From the NCBI GenBank assembly GCA_963791635.1, contig CAWBTC010000012.1:1-64000 (forward strand): a stretch of DNA of 64,000 bases, read 5' to 3'. Position numbers and translations under genes: made by a program. Of this stretch, positions 53,309 to 62,177 are shown in pieces. The notes beneath the pieces were generated by a model. It made no database searches and had not been told where the DNA came from. It saw only the letters and a list, made by a program, of their open reading frames with translations. The stretch comes from VFMC01 sp963791635 (lineage in GTDB: Bacteria > Actinomycetota > Acidimicrobiia > Acidimicrobiales > Ilumatobacteraceae). Within the stretch, counting starts at the first letter, position 1. Every line of letters begins with the position of its first letter.

Positions 53309-54632
53309 CGATGGGCTTGACGATGTCGAGGTAGAGCCCGGTGAGGAACATGAACCCGAGCAGACCCATCATCGTCATCGCGACGGGCACCATCTTGGCG
53401 ACGTCGGCGCGGTAGGGCGCCTGGCCCTTGCGGCTGCGGATCCGCTCGTACGTGGCGATCGCCGCATGGCCACCGTCGAAGGGCAGCATCGGGAACAGGT
53501 TGATCAGTCCGACGAACACGTTGACGCCGGCGAGCAGGGCGACGATGCCTGCGAAACCGTCCTCGTCACCGAGGAACCCGCTGTAGCGCGACACGCCGAC
53601 AACGGTGGTAGGCCGCGTCGTGATGTCGTCGGACGTACCGACGAGATGCTCGACGAGGTTCACCGGGTTGAGGATCTTCACGACACCACCGACCGACTGC
53701 CACGTGGCGTCACCGAGGTCGGTGACGCTGCGCGTGACGGCAGTGCCGAGCGACAGATCGGTCCATTGCAGCTCTGAGCCGCTGGTCGTGCCCATGTAGG
53801 CCTTTCCGAGCGCGTCGCCCTGGTTCGGGTTCGCGCCGAGTCCCACCTCGAGCGTCAGCACCTCACCGTCGCGTTCCACCACGACCGGCACGACATCGCC
53901 CGGTTCGTGCGCCTGCACCAACCTCACGTAGTCGGCAGAGTCGGCAGGCGTCACGCCGTCGAAGCTGAGAATCACATCGTCGGAGCGGATGCCCGCCTCC
54001 GACGCGGGATCGCCGGCGTTGACGGTGCCGACCTGCACGCGACCCGTCTGCTCGAGCACGCCTTTCGTGGCGTACAGACCGAACAACAGCGTGATCGCGA
54101 TGATCATGTGCATCATCGAGCCTGCGCAGATGACGAGCATGCGCTTCGGGTAGCTCTGGTTCCGGTAGGCACGGGGTTCGTCGAGGGGGTCGACCTCGTC
54201 GAGGTTGTTCATGCCGATGATCCGCACGAAGGCACCCAACGGAAGCGCACGGATGCCGTACTCGGTCTCGCCGCGCCGGAAGCTCCAGAGCTTGGGACCC
54301 ATGAACAGGAAGAACTGCGTGGCTTTCATGCCGGTCCAGCGGGCCGTCACGAAATGACCGACCTCGTGCAGGAAGATGCACGCGAGCAGACCGACGACGA
54401 ACAGCAGCGCCCACCCGTTCCACCAGCCGAGCAGGGCCAACAGCGCCACGATCACGGCGATCCCCACGACCGCACGGGACCCACCGGCGAGGTCGGCGCC
54501 GTTCGGCTGTTCGCTGGCGCCGCCGGCGAGCACCTCGTTGCGGAACTTCACGTAGCCCGTCTCGGGTGCGTCCAGCGTGGGCGGCGTGGGCGATGTCCCC
54601 ACTGGTTGCGGTGGCGGAAGTGTCTGACTCAT
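53301..54632 (-). CDS. rseP: Site-2 intramembrane zinc metalloprotease RseP/Rip1 (M50)
   Basis: 443 residues. Zinc motif HEVGH in ACIFLHEVGHFVTARW, a central PDZ domain (QVGTVNAGDPASEAGIRSDDVILSFDG), and the C-terminal INLFPMLPFDGGHAA (the LDG-type Asp ligand). Four hydrophobic segments. It cuts anti-sigma factors and other single-pass proteins within the membrane. The N-terminal 60 residues are Pro/Thr-rich. ATG 54632 overlaps the dxr stop as ATGA; dxr-rseP-ispG is the classic order. Confidence 0.95.
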   Translation of the reverse strand: MSQTLPPPQPVGTSPTPPTLDAPETGYVKFRNEVLAGGASEQPNGADLAGGSRAVVGIAVIVALLALLGWWNGWALLFVVGLLACIFLHEVGHFVTARWTGMKATQFFLFMGPKLWSFRRGETEYGIRALPLGAFVRIIGMNNLDEVDPLDEPRAYRNQSYPKRMLVICAGSMMHMIIAITLLFGLYATKGVLEQTGRVQVGTVNAGDPASEAGIRSDDVILSFDGVTPADSADYVRLVQAHEPGDVVPVVVERDGEVLTLEVGLGANPNQGDALGKAYMGTTSGSELQWTDLSLGTAVTRSVTDLGDATWQSVGGVVKILNPVNLVEHLVGTSDDITTRPTTVVGVSRYSGFLGDEDGFAGIVALLAGVNVFVGLINLFPMLPFDGGHAAIATYERIRSRKGQAPYRADVAKMVPVAMTMMGLLGFMFLTGLYLDIVKPIGG

Positions 54633-55810
54633 GAAGGGGATCCTGACCTGGTGACGGTCTCGCTGGACAGTCCGGAGATGACCTCGGCAGCGACCTGCCG
54701 GGCGCGGGCGTCGGCGGCGATGATGTCGTCCACCGTCTCATCGGCACCTGGCTCGTACCGCTGGAGCGATTCATCGCAGACGTCGGCGATCTGCGGCCAG
54801 CGCAACCGACCCTCGAGGAAGGCGTCGACCGCCACTTCGTTGGACGCGCTGAGCCAGGCGGGCGCCGTGCCGCCGTGGCGACCCGCCTGGTACGCGAGCG
54901 ACAGGCACCGGAACGTGGCCGTGTCGGGCGGTTCGAAGTCGAGGCGTCCGAGCTGGGTCCAATCGATGCGACCGAACGGCGTGCCGATCCGAGCGGGATG
55001 TGCGAGGGCGTAGCCGATGGGCAGGCGCATGTCGGGCATCGACAACTGCGCCATCGTGCAGCCGTCGGTGAACTCCACCATCGAGTGGACGACGCTCTGT
55101 GGGTGCACGACGACCTCGATCTGGTCGAACGGGGTGCCGAACAACTCGTGGGCCTCGATCACCTCGAGACCCTTGTTCATCAGCGTCGACGAGTCGATCG
55201 TGATCTTGGGGCCCATCTTCCACGTGGGATGAGCGAGGGCCTGATCGACGCTGACGTGTTCGAGCTCGGTGGCAGTTCGACCACGAAACGGTCCACCGCT
55301 GGCGGTGAGCACCACCCGCGACACCTCGCGATCGACGTTCTCCGACGAACGCAGGCACTGATGCACCGCACAGTGCTCGCTGTCGACCGGCACCAGCTCG
55401 GCACCGGGTGTGGCACGCAGCGGCTGCACCACCGGTCCAGCAGCGATGAGGCTCTCTTTGTTGGCGAGCGCCAGTCGACGACCGGCACGCAAGGTCGCGA
55501 TCGTGACTGGGAGGCCGGCGAAGCCGACCACGGCGTTCACGACCACATCGGCGGACTCGACGAGCGCTTCGAGATCGCCGACCACCTCGGCGAACGGCAG
55601 CGCCTCCGCCACGCGCGCACGCTGCGCAGGATCAGTGACCGCGACGATCTTCGGGCGGAACTCCAGCGCCTGTTCGATCAGCACATCGACCGACGAGCCG
55701 ACGCCGAGGGCGACGACTTCGTAGCTGCCAGCTTCGGCACGTACGACATCGAGGGTCTGGGTGCCGATGCTGCCACTGCTGCCGGCGATGGCGACACGAA
55801 CAGCAGTCAT
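54629..55810 (-). CDS. dxr: 1-deoxy-D-xylulose-5-phosphate reductoisomerase
   Basis: 393 residues from ATG 55810, which places the NADPH loop AIAGSSGSIG at the start; the frame is open to 55867. LANKESLIAAG, VPVDSEHCAVHQCL (metal Asp and Glu), ASGGPFRG, HPTWKMGPKITIDSSTLMNKGLEVIEAHELFG and VHSMVEFTDG are all present. First committed step of the MEP isoprenoid pathway. In Streptomyces rlmN lies between cdsA and dxr, from memory; here there are only 108 bp and no rlmN. Confidence 0.96.
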   Translation of the reverse strand: MTAVRVAIAGSSGSIGTQTLDVVRAEAGSYEVVALGVGSSVDVLIEQALEFRPKIVAVTDPAQRARVAEALPFAEVVGDLEALVESADVVVNAVVGFAGLPVTIATLRAGRRLALANKESLIAAGPVVQPLRATPGAELVPVDSEHCAVHQCLRSSENVDREVSRVVLTASGGPFRGRTATELEHVSVDQALAHPTWKMGPKITIDSSTLMNKGLEVIEAHELFGTPFDQIEVVVHPQSVVHSMVEFTDGCTMAQLSMPDMRLPIGYALAHPARIGTPFGRIDWTQLGRLDFEPPDTATFRCLSLAYQAGRHGGTAPAWLSASNEVAVDAFLEGRLRWPQIADVCDESLQRYEPGADETVDDIIAADARARQVAAEVISGLSSETVTRSGSPS

Positions 55811-55918
55811 GGGCGCAAGTCTCGCAGCGCAGAACACGCTTGCCGCGTCAGGCCGGCTGTCAGGCACATGTGGAGTACGTCACCCGCGACACGCACGGAT
55901 GCCGACCGCATCGGATGA

Positions 55919-57391
55919 CTACTTCGTGAGCCAGGGCTGCAGCACGAGGACGAGGTAGTACACGGCGGGCAGCGTGAACAAGAAGCCGTCGAAGCGGTCG
56001 AGCACGCCACCATGGCCCTTCACGATGCTACCGAAGTCCTTGATGTCGAGGTTGCGCTTGAACATGCTCTCGGTGAGGTCGCCGAGCGGCGCCGTGATCG
56101 AGATGACGACACCCAACAAGAGCAGGTCGCCGGTGCTGTTCCAAGTGCTACTCGAACCCGCCACGCCGACGACGATCATCGCCAGCAGCGTCATGATCGT
56201 GCCGCCGATGATTCCCTCGACGGTCTTGTTCGGGCTGATCCAGGCGCGCAGCGGGGTGCGACCAGCGGCCGACCCGATGAACAAGGCACCGACGTCGTTC
56301 GCCACCACGCCGAGGGCGAGGAGGAACAGCGTGTCGGTGCCGACCGTGGTGGACGCGAACCCCTCGGCGACGAAGATGCCCCCGGTCACGTTCGACCACG
56401 ACAGGATGAGCGCTGCGAATGAGCCGAGGACGCCGATCCACACGACACCGAGCATGGTGATCGCTGCGTTGGGCAAAGGGCTCGACTCGAGGCCGGAGGA
56501 CGTGATGAACGTGAGGCACGCAGCGGCGAACGCGAACACGATCACCAGCGGCACGGCCTGCTCGCCGACCCAGTAGGTGGCGAGCGGGAGGCAGACCGCA
56601 GCGACGATGCCGGCGACGGTGGCGGGCCGGTAACCCTTCTCGGTCACCTTGTCGAAGAACTCGACCGAAGCGAGACCGACGACGGCCACCACGATTGCGA
56701 GCACTGCCCACGGCTTGAACAGCAGAGCGCCGATGAAGGCCGCGGCGATGATCAGACCGACCGCTACCGCGGTGGGCATGTCGCGGCTCGACGGAGCCGG
56801 TGCGGTGCGCGAGGCGCCGCCGTTGCCGGACGACGGACGAGCGGGCCGTGAGCCACGTGTGGGGTCGACGCGGCCAGACCCGCGGCTGGTCTTCTTGGGC
56901 ATCGGGCGGCCCATCCGATCATCGGTGGGGTCGGTGCCGATCGTGATCCGACCGGGACCGCGGCGCACCGGCGCCGATCCGTCGCCGGTCTTGTCGAACG
57001 GATCCACCGCGTCATCGAGCGCAGCACGCGTGGGGATCTCGATCTCGCCTGTGGGGACCGGATCGTCGCTCCACACGGGTGCGTCGTTGGAGAACGACGA
57101 CCACACGTCGAGGTCTTCGGTGGGATCGGTGGCGCCCTCGGACGGTCGTTGCGACGTGAGCATCGAAGGCATCTCGCCCGTCGGTGGAGCCGTCCAGTGT
57201 GGCAATGGACCCGTGTCGGCGGTGCCGAAGGACAGCCCGTCACTCGGATCGTCCATCTCGCGGGTCATGTCGGCCCGCGACGCATCGTCGCCGAACAACG
57301 GCGGCCCGAAATCGTCGTCCTCTCGACCTTCTCGACCTTCACGACCCTCTCGACTTTCTCGACGGCCACGACGCCAGACATCATCGCTCAT
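55919..57391 (-). CDS. cdsA: Phosphatidate cytidylyltransferase CdsA with long acidic N-terminal extension
   Basis: 490 residues. The C-terminal 300 are a multi-helix CTP transferase (YWVGEQAVPLVIVFAFAAACL, IGSAAGRTPLRAWISPNKTVEG) ending in the signature SMFKRNLDIKDFGSIVKGHGGVLDRFDGF. It makes CDP-diacylglycerol for phospholipids. The N-terminal 190 residues are disordered and charged (ESREGREGREGRED, later DPTDDRMGRPMPKKTSRGSGR), far longer than in most CdsA. ATG 57391 has gggga 6 nt upstream. Order frr-cdsA-dxr is conserved. Confidence 0.92.
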   Translation of the reverse strand: MSDDVWRRGRRESREGREGREGREDDDFGPPLFGDDASRADMTREMDDPSDGLSFGTADTGPLPHWTAPPTGEMPSMLTSQRPSEGATDPTEDLDVWSSFSNDAPVWSDDPVPTGEIEIPTRAALDDAVDPFDKTGDGSAPVRRGPGRITIGTDPTDDRMGRPMPKKTSRGSGRVDPTRGSRPARPSSGNGGASRTAPAPSSRDMPTAVAVGLIIAAAFIGALLFKPWAVLAIVVAVVGLASVEFFDKVTEKGYRPATVAGIVAAVCLPLATYWVGEQAVPLVIVFAFAAACLTFITSSGLESSPLPNAAITMLGVVWIGVLGSFAALILSWSNVTGGIFVAEGFASTTVGTDTLFLLALGVVANDVGALFIGSAAGRTPLRAWISPNKTVEGIIGGTIMTLLAMIVVGVAGSSSTWNSTGDLLLLGVVISITAPLGDLTESMFKRNLDIKDFGSIVKGHGGVLDRFDGFLFTLPAVYYLVLVLQPWLTK

Positions 57392-57444
57392 CAGGGATCC
57401 CCGTTTCTCGCTGCTCGTCCATGGTGCCACGCCCGACCCGTGGG

Positions 57445-58008
57445 TCAGACTTCGAGCAGTTCCTGTTCCTTGCGCCCGAACGCCTTGTCGATCATCTCGA
57501 CGTGGTCGTGGGTGATCTTCTCGAGCTCTTTCTCGGCACGCTCGAGCTGGTCGGCGGAGATCTCCGCGGCCTTCTCGGCCGCCTCGAGGTGCTTGCGACC
57601 GTCGCGGCGGATGTTGCGCACCGAGATACGCCCGTCCTCGGCCATGTTCTTCACGATCTTCACGTACTCCTTGCGCCGTTGCTCGGTGAGCGCCGGGAAG
57701 TTGAGCCGGATCACGACGCCGTCGTTCGACGGGTTGACGCCCAGATCGCTGTCACGGATTGCCTTCTCGATCGCGCCGAGCGTCGTGCGGTCGTGCGGCT
57801 TGACGACCAACTGGCGAGCCTCGGGCACGGCAAAGCCGGCAAGTTGCAGCAGTGGCACGTGCGAACCGTAGTACTCGACCTGGAGCCGTTCGACCAGGGC
57901 CGGGGTGGCGCGGCCGGTGCGAACGGTCGTGAACTGGCTCTGTACGTGCTCGACCGCCTTCTCCATCTTGTCGATGGCATCGAGGAGCGTCTCTTCGGTC
58001 ACCGGCAC
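57445..58008 (-). CDS. frr: Ribosome recycling factor
   Basis: 187 residues, normal length. KMEKAVEHVQSQFTTVRTGRATPALVERLQVEYYGSHVPL and LNFPALTEQRRKEYVKIVKNMAEDGRISVRNIRRD are family blocks; the end is a charged coiled coil. Splits post-termination ribosomes with EF-G. Start GTG 58008, with a second GTG at 58002. It follows pyrH after 116 bp that contain an 11-bp tandem repeat. Confidence 0.97.
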   Translation of the reverse strand: MPVTEETLLDAIDKMEKAVEHVQSQFTTVRTGRATPALVERLQVEYYGSHVPLLQLAGFAVPEARQLVVKPHDRTTLGAIEKAIRDSDLGVNPSNDGVVIRLNFPALTEQRRKEYVKIVKNMAEDGRISVRNIRRDGRKHLEAAEKAAEISADQLERAEKELEKITHDHVEMIDKAFGRKEQELLEV

Positions 58009-58080
58009 AGGTTACCGATGCAGCGCACGCTGCGTGGTCATCGGGCCGTCGAGGGCGGAGAACCCGACGCAGCCCCGTTC

Positions 58081-58135
58081 TCGGGAGGTGGTCGGGAGGT
58101 GGTCGGGACGTGGTCAGGACGTGGTCAGGACTGAG
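58081..58135. repeat. 11-bp tandem repeat beginning at the pyrH stop codon
   Basis: tcgggaggtgg twice (58081-58102), then tcgggacgtgg and tcaggacgtgg to 58124, and tcaggactgag from 58125. On the minus strand the unit is ccacgtcctga, and the pyrH TGA (58127-58125) is the first of the repeated tga triplets. Confidence 0.85.
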
Positions 58136-58907
58136 GATTGACGTCGGGCGGATCGTCGTGTCGACGACGACGGCTCTGGGGTGCTTCGCCGTGGATGATC
58201 GTGCCCACCTGCTCACCGCCGAGGATCGCCTGCAGCGCACCGGGCGCCGACATGTCGAACACCACGATCGGGATGTCGTTGTCGCGGCAGAACGCGATGG
58301 CCGTGGCATCCATGACCTTGAGGTCCTTGGTCATCACATCCATGTAGTCGATCTCGTCGTACTTGGTGGCCGACGAGTCGCGACGGGGGTCCGCGCTGTA
58401 GACGCCGTCCACGCCAGAGTGCGTGCCCTTCAGCAACGCGTTCGCATCCATCTCCGCAGCACGCAGGGCGGCAGCGGTGTCGGTGGTGAAGAACGGGTTG
58501 CCGGTGCCGGCCGCGAAGATCACGACCCTGCCCTTTTCGAGGTGGCGCATCGCCCGCCGCCGGATGTACGGCTCGGCGATGCGCGGCATCTCGATCGCGC
58601 TCATCACACGGGTGGATTGTCCGTTGCGTTCCAGCGAGTCCTGCAGCGCCAAGGCGTTCATCACGGTCCCGAGCATGCCGATGTGGTCGCTCTGGGTCGC
58701 GTCCATTCCGGACATCGCCCCGGTGCGACCACGCCAGAAGTTGCCGCCGCCGACGACAACGGTGACGTCGACGCCCATCTCACGCACGGCGATGATCTCG
58801 CGAGCCGTGTGATCGAGGGTCGCGCCGTCGAGGCCCGAACCCGAGGCGCCGGCCAATGCCTCGCCCGACGGCTTGAAGACGATCCGCTTCCACCGTGGCG
58901 AGGTCAC
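58125..58907 (-). CDS. pyrH: UMP kinase
   Basis: 260 residues. RIVFKPSGEALAG start, VVVGGGNFWRGR, DHIGMLGTVMNALALQDSLE, VIFAAGTGNPFFTTDTAAALRAAEM and LLKGTHSGVDGVYSADPR are bacterial PyrH blocks. Forms UDP from UMP. The last 15 residues (SRRRRHDDPPDVNPQS) extend past the usual end. GTG 58907 starts 6 nt after the tsf stop. Confidence 0.97.
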   Translation of the reverse strand: MTSPRWKRIVFKPSGEALAGASGSGLDGATLDHTAREIIAVREMGVDVTVVVGGGNFWRGRTGAMSGMDATQSDHIGMLGTVMNALALQDSLERNGQSTRVMSAIEMPRIAEPYIRRRAMRHLEKGRVVIFAAGTGNPFFTTDTAAALRAAEMDANALLKGTHSGVDGVYSADPRRDSSATKYDEIDYMDVMTKDLKVMDATAIAFCRDNDIPIVVFDMSAPGALQAILGGEQVGTIIHGEAPQSRRRRHDDPPDVNPQS

Positions 58908-58913
58908 CAGCGG

Positions 58914-59702
58914 TCAGCCGATCTCGACCTGGGCGAAGCGGACGATGCTCGCGGTGCCGATCATCTTGGCGATCGACTGGCTGTCATCCTTCGCATAGGG
59001 CTGGTCGAGGAGCGCGACGTCCTTGAAGAAGCCGTTGATGCGACCCTCGATGATCTTCGGAAGTGCAGCTTCTGGCTTGCCCTCGTTGCGGCTGATCGCC
59101 TCGAGCGTGGCGCGCTCCTTGTCGAGCACGTCCGCGGGGATGTCGTTTCGGCTCAGGTACTTCGGCCGAGCGAAGCCGACGTGCACGGCGACATCGTGAG
59201 CGAGCTCCTGAGTCGCGCCGGCCATCACGACGAGCACGCCGTTGACGCCACGACCGCCCTGCAGGTGCAGGTAGCTGTCGATGACCTCGCCGGGAGCGGC
59301 CTCGACGCGCACGACCTCACCGAGCTCGATCTTCTCCTTGAGCACGATCTTGAGGTCTTCGAGCACCGCGTTGCGCTCGGCGACGGCCGACTCGCCCTTG
59401 GCGACGACGAGCCGGGCCAACGTGTCGGCCTCGGCCTTGAACTGATCGCTGCCGGCCACGAAGTCGGTCTCCGACTTCAGCTTCACCATTGCGCCGACGT
59501 TGCCCTCGATCACGAGAGCGACGACACCCTGGTTGTTCTCCCGGTCGTCACGCTTCGCGCTGGCGGCGAGGCCCTTCTCGCGCAGCCATTGCTTGGCCTG
59601 CTCCATGTCGCCGTCATTGGCCTCGAGGGCCTTCTTGGCGTCCATCATGCCGGCGCCGGTCGCTTGACGAAGCGCCTGCACGTCCTTGGCGGTGAATGAC
59701 AT
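58914..59702 (-). CDS. tsf: Elongation factor Ts
   Basis: 262 residues. N-terminal UBA-like domain with VQALRQATGAGMMDAKKALEANDGDMEQAKQWLREKG, then core dimerisation domain ALVIEGNVGAMVKLKSETDFVAGSDQF (TDFV motif that contacts EF-Tu). Nucleotide exchange factor for EF-Tu. It starts 6 nt after the rpsB stop; the rpsB-tsf pair is universal. Confidence 0.98.
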   Translation of the reverse strand: MSFTAKDVQALRQATGAGMMDAKKALEANDGDMEQAKQWLREKGLAASAKRDDRENNQGVVALVIEGNVGAMVKLKSETDFVAGSDQFKAEADTLARLVVAKGESAVAERNAVLEDLKIVLKEKIELGEVVRVEAAPGEVIDSYLHLQGGRGVNGVLVVMAGATQELAHDVAVHVGFARPKYLSRNDIPADVLDKERATLEAISRNEGKPEAALPKIIEGRINGFFKDVALLDQPYAKDDSQSIAKMIGTASIVRFAQVEIG

Positions 59703-59708
59703 GGTGTC

Positions 59709-60638
59709 TCAGCTCTCCGTGCTGGTCTCGGTGACCGGGGTCGCCTCGACAGGCGTCGCAGCAGCCTCGACGGGGGATGCTTCTTCGTTGTCGGTATCGG
59801 TGTCGGACTCGGTCTGCGCCGCGGCGAGGCGGGCCTCGCGCTCGGCCTGAGCGGCAGCAGCCTGGCGACGTGCCTCGGCCTGGGCAGAGGCAAAGGCTGC
59901 CTCGTCCTCGGCGGTGCGCTTCGGGGTCGGGGCGGCCTGCGGGTTGCGCTTGCCCTGAATGTAGCGACCCTCTTCGATCGCCTCGGCGATCACCCGAGCC
60001 ATCAACGCGTTGGCGCGGATGGCATCGTCGTTGCCGGGAATCGGGAACTGGATGACGTCCGGATCGACGTTGGTGTCGACGACGGCGATGATCGGAATGC
60101 CGAGCTTGTTGGCTTCGGTGACCCCGATGTGCTCTTTCTTTGTGTCCAGGATGAACACGGCGTCGGGACGCTTGTTCATGCCACGGATGCCGCCGAGGTT
60201 CTTCTGCAGCTTCTCGAGCTCGCGGCTGAGGAGGAGGGCCTCCTTCTTCGGCATGGCATCGAACTCACCCGATGCCTTCATCCGCTCGTACTCCTGCATC
60301 TTGGCGACGCGCTTGGAGATGGTCTCGAAGTTGGTGAGCATGCCACCGAGCCAGCGCTCGTTCACGTAGGGCATGCCGACCTTGTCGGCATAGTTGCGCA
60401 CAGGATCCTGCGCCTGCTTCTTCGTGCCGATGAAGAGCACCGTGCCACCCTTGGCGGACAGGTCGCGCACGAAGTTGTACGCGGTTTCCACCCGGGTGAG
60501 GGTCTGCTCGAGATCGATGATGTAGATGCCACCGCGCTCACCGAAGATGAAGCGCTTCATCTTCGGGTTCCAACGGCGGGTCTGGTGCCCGAAGTGGACA
60601 CCTGCTTCCAGCATCTGTCGCATGGTGACGACGGCCAT
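59709..60638 (-). CDS. rpsB: 30S ribosomal protein S2
   Basis: 309 residues; ATG 60638 preceded by gaggag. MRQMLEAGVHFGHQTRRWNPKMKRFIFGERGGIYIIDLEQT and PDAVFILDTKKEHIGVTEANKLGIPIIAVVDTN are S2 blocks. The 80-residue C-terminal tail is rich in Ala, Glu and Thr (RQAAAAQAEREARLAAAQ, then acidic SDTDTDNEE), longer than in E. coli. The 127-bp leader upstream contains the perfect palindrome caccgcgcggtg (near 60739). Confidence 0.98.
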   Translation of the reverse strand: MAVVTMRQMLEAGVHFGHQTRRWNPKMKRFIFGERGGIYIIDLEQTLTRVETAYNFVRDLSAKGGTVLFIGTKKQAQDPVRNYADKVGMPYVNERWLGGMLTNFETISKRVAKMQEYERMKASGEFDAMPKKEALLLSRELEKLQKNLGGIRGMNKRPDAVFILDTKKEHIGVTEANKLGIPIIAVVDTNVDPDVIQFPIPGNDDAIRANALMARVIAEAIEEGRYIQGKRNPQAAPTPKRTAEDEAAFASAQAEARRQAAAAQAEREARLAAAQTESDTDTDNEEASPVEAAATPVEATPVTETSTES

Positions 60639-60765
60639 GATGTCTCCTCATCCACGGTTGGCTGCACACGACGCCCGTGCACCGGACCCGCGAGCGGGAG
60701 CGGCGACCGTGGAGTGGGCCGTGCGATCGGATTCGGCTCACCGCGCGGTGGGCCGGTCGGACACG

Positions 60766-61296
60766 CTATCGGACCCTGCCGGAGATGCCACAGACCAGGC
60801 GGGGCGACCCGACCGGGCGGGGCGATGCGCCGTCGATGGGCACGAGGCGTCGGCGATGACGCCATCGACCGATGAAGGGCGTGGGATCCACCGGTCGGTC
60901 GCCATCGCGGAGACCGACATAGAGCTGATCGGTGCTCGTCCCCACCGTCTGGCCGGCGCGGACGGCATCACCCCTGCTCAGCGAGCTACTTCCCAATCTG
61001 CCGTAGGAGGCGCGGAGGCCGTTGTCGTGGAGCACCACGAGCCATCGGGCGCCGGCCACCATGCCAACGAACTCGACCGTTCCGGCGGCAAGGGCGTGCA
61101 CCGATTGACCGGGGGTCGGGCCGTACTCGATGCCCCGGTTGCCCGGGCAGTAGGTGCAGTCGGGCATGCGGAACGGGTCGGTGACCGGGGCATCGATCGG
61201 GGGTGCGAAACAGGTCCCCGCAGGCACGGGCATCGCGAGCGGCGTGGCGGCGAGGGCGAGGGCGAGGGCGACAACGACGGATGCGACGAGTGACAT
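60766..61296 (-). CDS. Secreted M23/LytM-like domain protein, zinc site degenerate
   Basis: 176 residues. Signal peptide LVASVVVALALALAATPLA, then CFAPPIDAPVTDPFR and the LytM fold pattern GIEYGPTPGQSVHALAAGTVEFVG ... WLVVLHDNGLRASYGRL ... VRAGQTVG. The zinc ligands of M23 peptidases are missing: HxGxD is replaced by NRGIEY, and HxH by YVGLRD. It is therefore probably a non-catalytic LytM factor that regulates cell-wall hydrolases. An M23 gene is found at this place, between whiG and rpsB, in Streptomyces (from memory). Confidence 0.82.
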   Translation of the reverse strand: MSLVASVVVALALALAATPLAMPVPAGTCFAPPIDAPVTDPFRMPDCTYCPGNRGIEYGPTPGQSVHALAAGTVEFVGMVAGARWLVVLHDNGLRASYGRLGSSSLSRGDAVRAGQTVGTSTDQLYVGLRDGDRPVDPTPFIGRWRHRRRLVPIDGASPRPVGSPRLVCGISGRVR

Positions 61297-61424
61297 CGGG
61301 ACCTCCGGGATCGGGCACTGTGAGCAGTGACACGTGGGCAGGACGCGCCAAGCGTCGATCGAAACCAGTGAGGGACCCGTTCGGGATCCCGTGACGCCGT
61401 ACCCGGCCGGCGATCAGGCGGGAC

Positions 61425-62177
61425 TCAGGAGATGCCGGACGCCGCGAGGCGGGCACGCAGGTGCAGGACCGCCTTGGTGTGGATCTGCGACACCCGGCTC
61501 TCGGTGACACCGAGGACCGAGCCGATCTCGGCAAGGGTGAGGCCCTCGTCGTAGTACAGCGACATGACGAGCTTCTCGCGCTCGGGAAGCCGGCGCACCT
61601 CCTGGCGCACCAGGCGACGCACCTCGCTCTCTTCCACCACCGCCGAGGGCGAATCGGGGGTCTCGCCTGCCAGCGACCGCGGTTCGGCACCTGCCACCAG
61701 GGCACGGTCGAGCGGACCCACCGTGGTCGAGGCGATCGCGACGAGCCACTTCTGGAACTCGGCGGCGCTGATCTTGAGGTGACCGGCGATCTCCTCGTCC
61801 GAGGGTGCCCGCCCGAACTTGGCCTCGAGCTCGCTGAACGCAGCTTCCACCTCACGGGCACGGCTGCGCACCGATCGGGGTACCCAGTCGAGCGAGCGCA
61901 GGCCATCGAACACTGCGCCACGGATGCGCGGGACCGCAAAGGTCTCGAACTTCACGCCGCGCTCGGGATCGAAACGTTCGACGGCATCGATGAGACCGAA
62001 GACGCCGGCGCTCACGAGGTCACCTGGGTCGACGCTGCTCGGGAGACCAGCGCCCACACGGCCCGCGACGAACTTCACGAGTGGCGAGTAGTGCTCGATG
62101 ATGCGATCGCGGGCGATCTGGTCGCGCGAGGCGAACCACTTCTCCCACCAGTGCGAGATGTCGACAGGAATGCTCAT
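61425..62177 (-). CDS. whiG: WhiG/FliA-family sigma-70 factor
   Basis: 250 residues. Region 2: HYSPLVKFVAGRVGAGLPSSVDPGDLVSAGVFGLIDAVERFDPERGVKFETFAVPRIRGAVFDGLRSLDWVPRSVR; region 3 GRAPSDEEIAGHL; region 4.2 LTLAEIGSVLGVTESRVSQIHTKAVLHLR. Controls sporulation in Streptomyces and motility genes in FliA lineages; here the regulon is unknown. ATG 62177 overlaps the xerC stop as ATGA, and the gene is placed upstream of rpsB as in Streptomyces. Confidence 0.93.
   Translation of the reverse strand: MSIPVDISHWWEKWFASRDQIARDRIIEHYSPLVKFVAGRVGAGLPSSVDPGDLVSAGVFGLIDAVERFDPERGVKFETFAVPRIRGAVFDGLRSLDWVPRSVRSRAREVEAAFSELEAKFGRAPSDEEIAGHLKISAAEFQKWLVAIASTTVGPLDRALVAGAEPRSLAGETPDSPSAVVEESEVRRLVRQEVRRLPEREKLVMSLYYDEGLTLAEIGSVLGVTESRVSQIHTKAVLHLRARLAASGIS

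Noticed and set aside
60735..60750. Palindrome caccgcgcggtg as an rpsB leader regulatory element
   Set aside because: Short GC-only palindrome expected by chance at this composition; no S2-binding structure recognisable.
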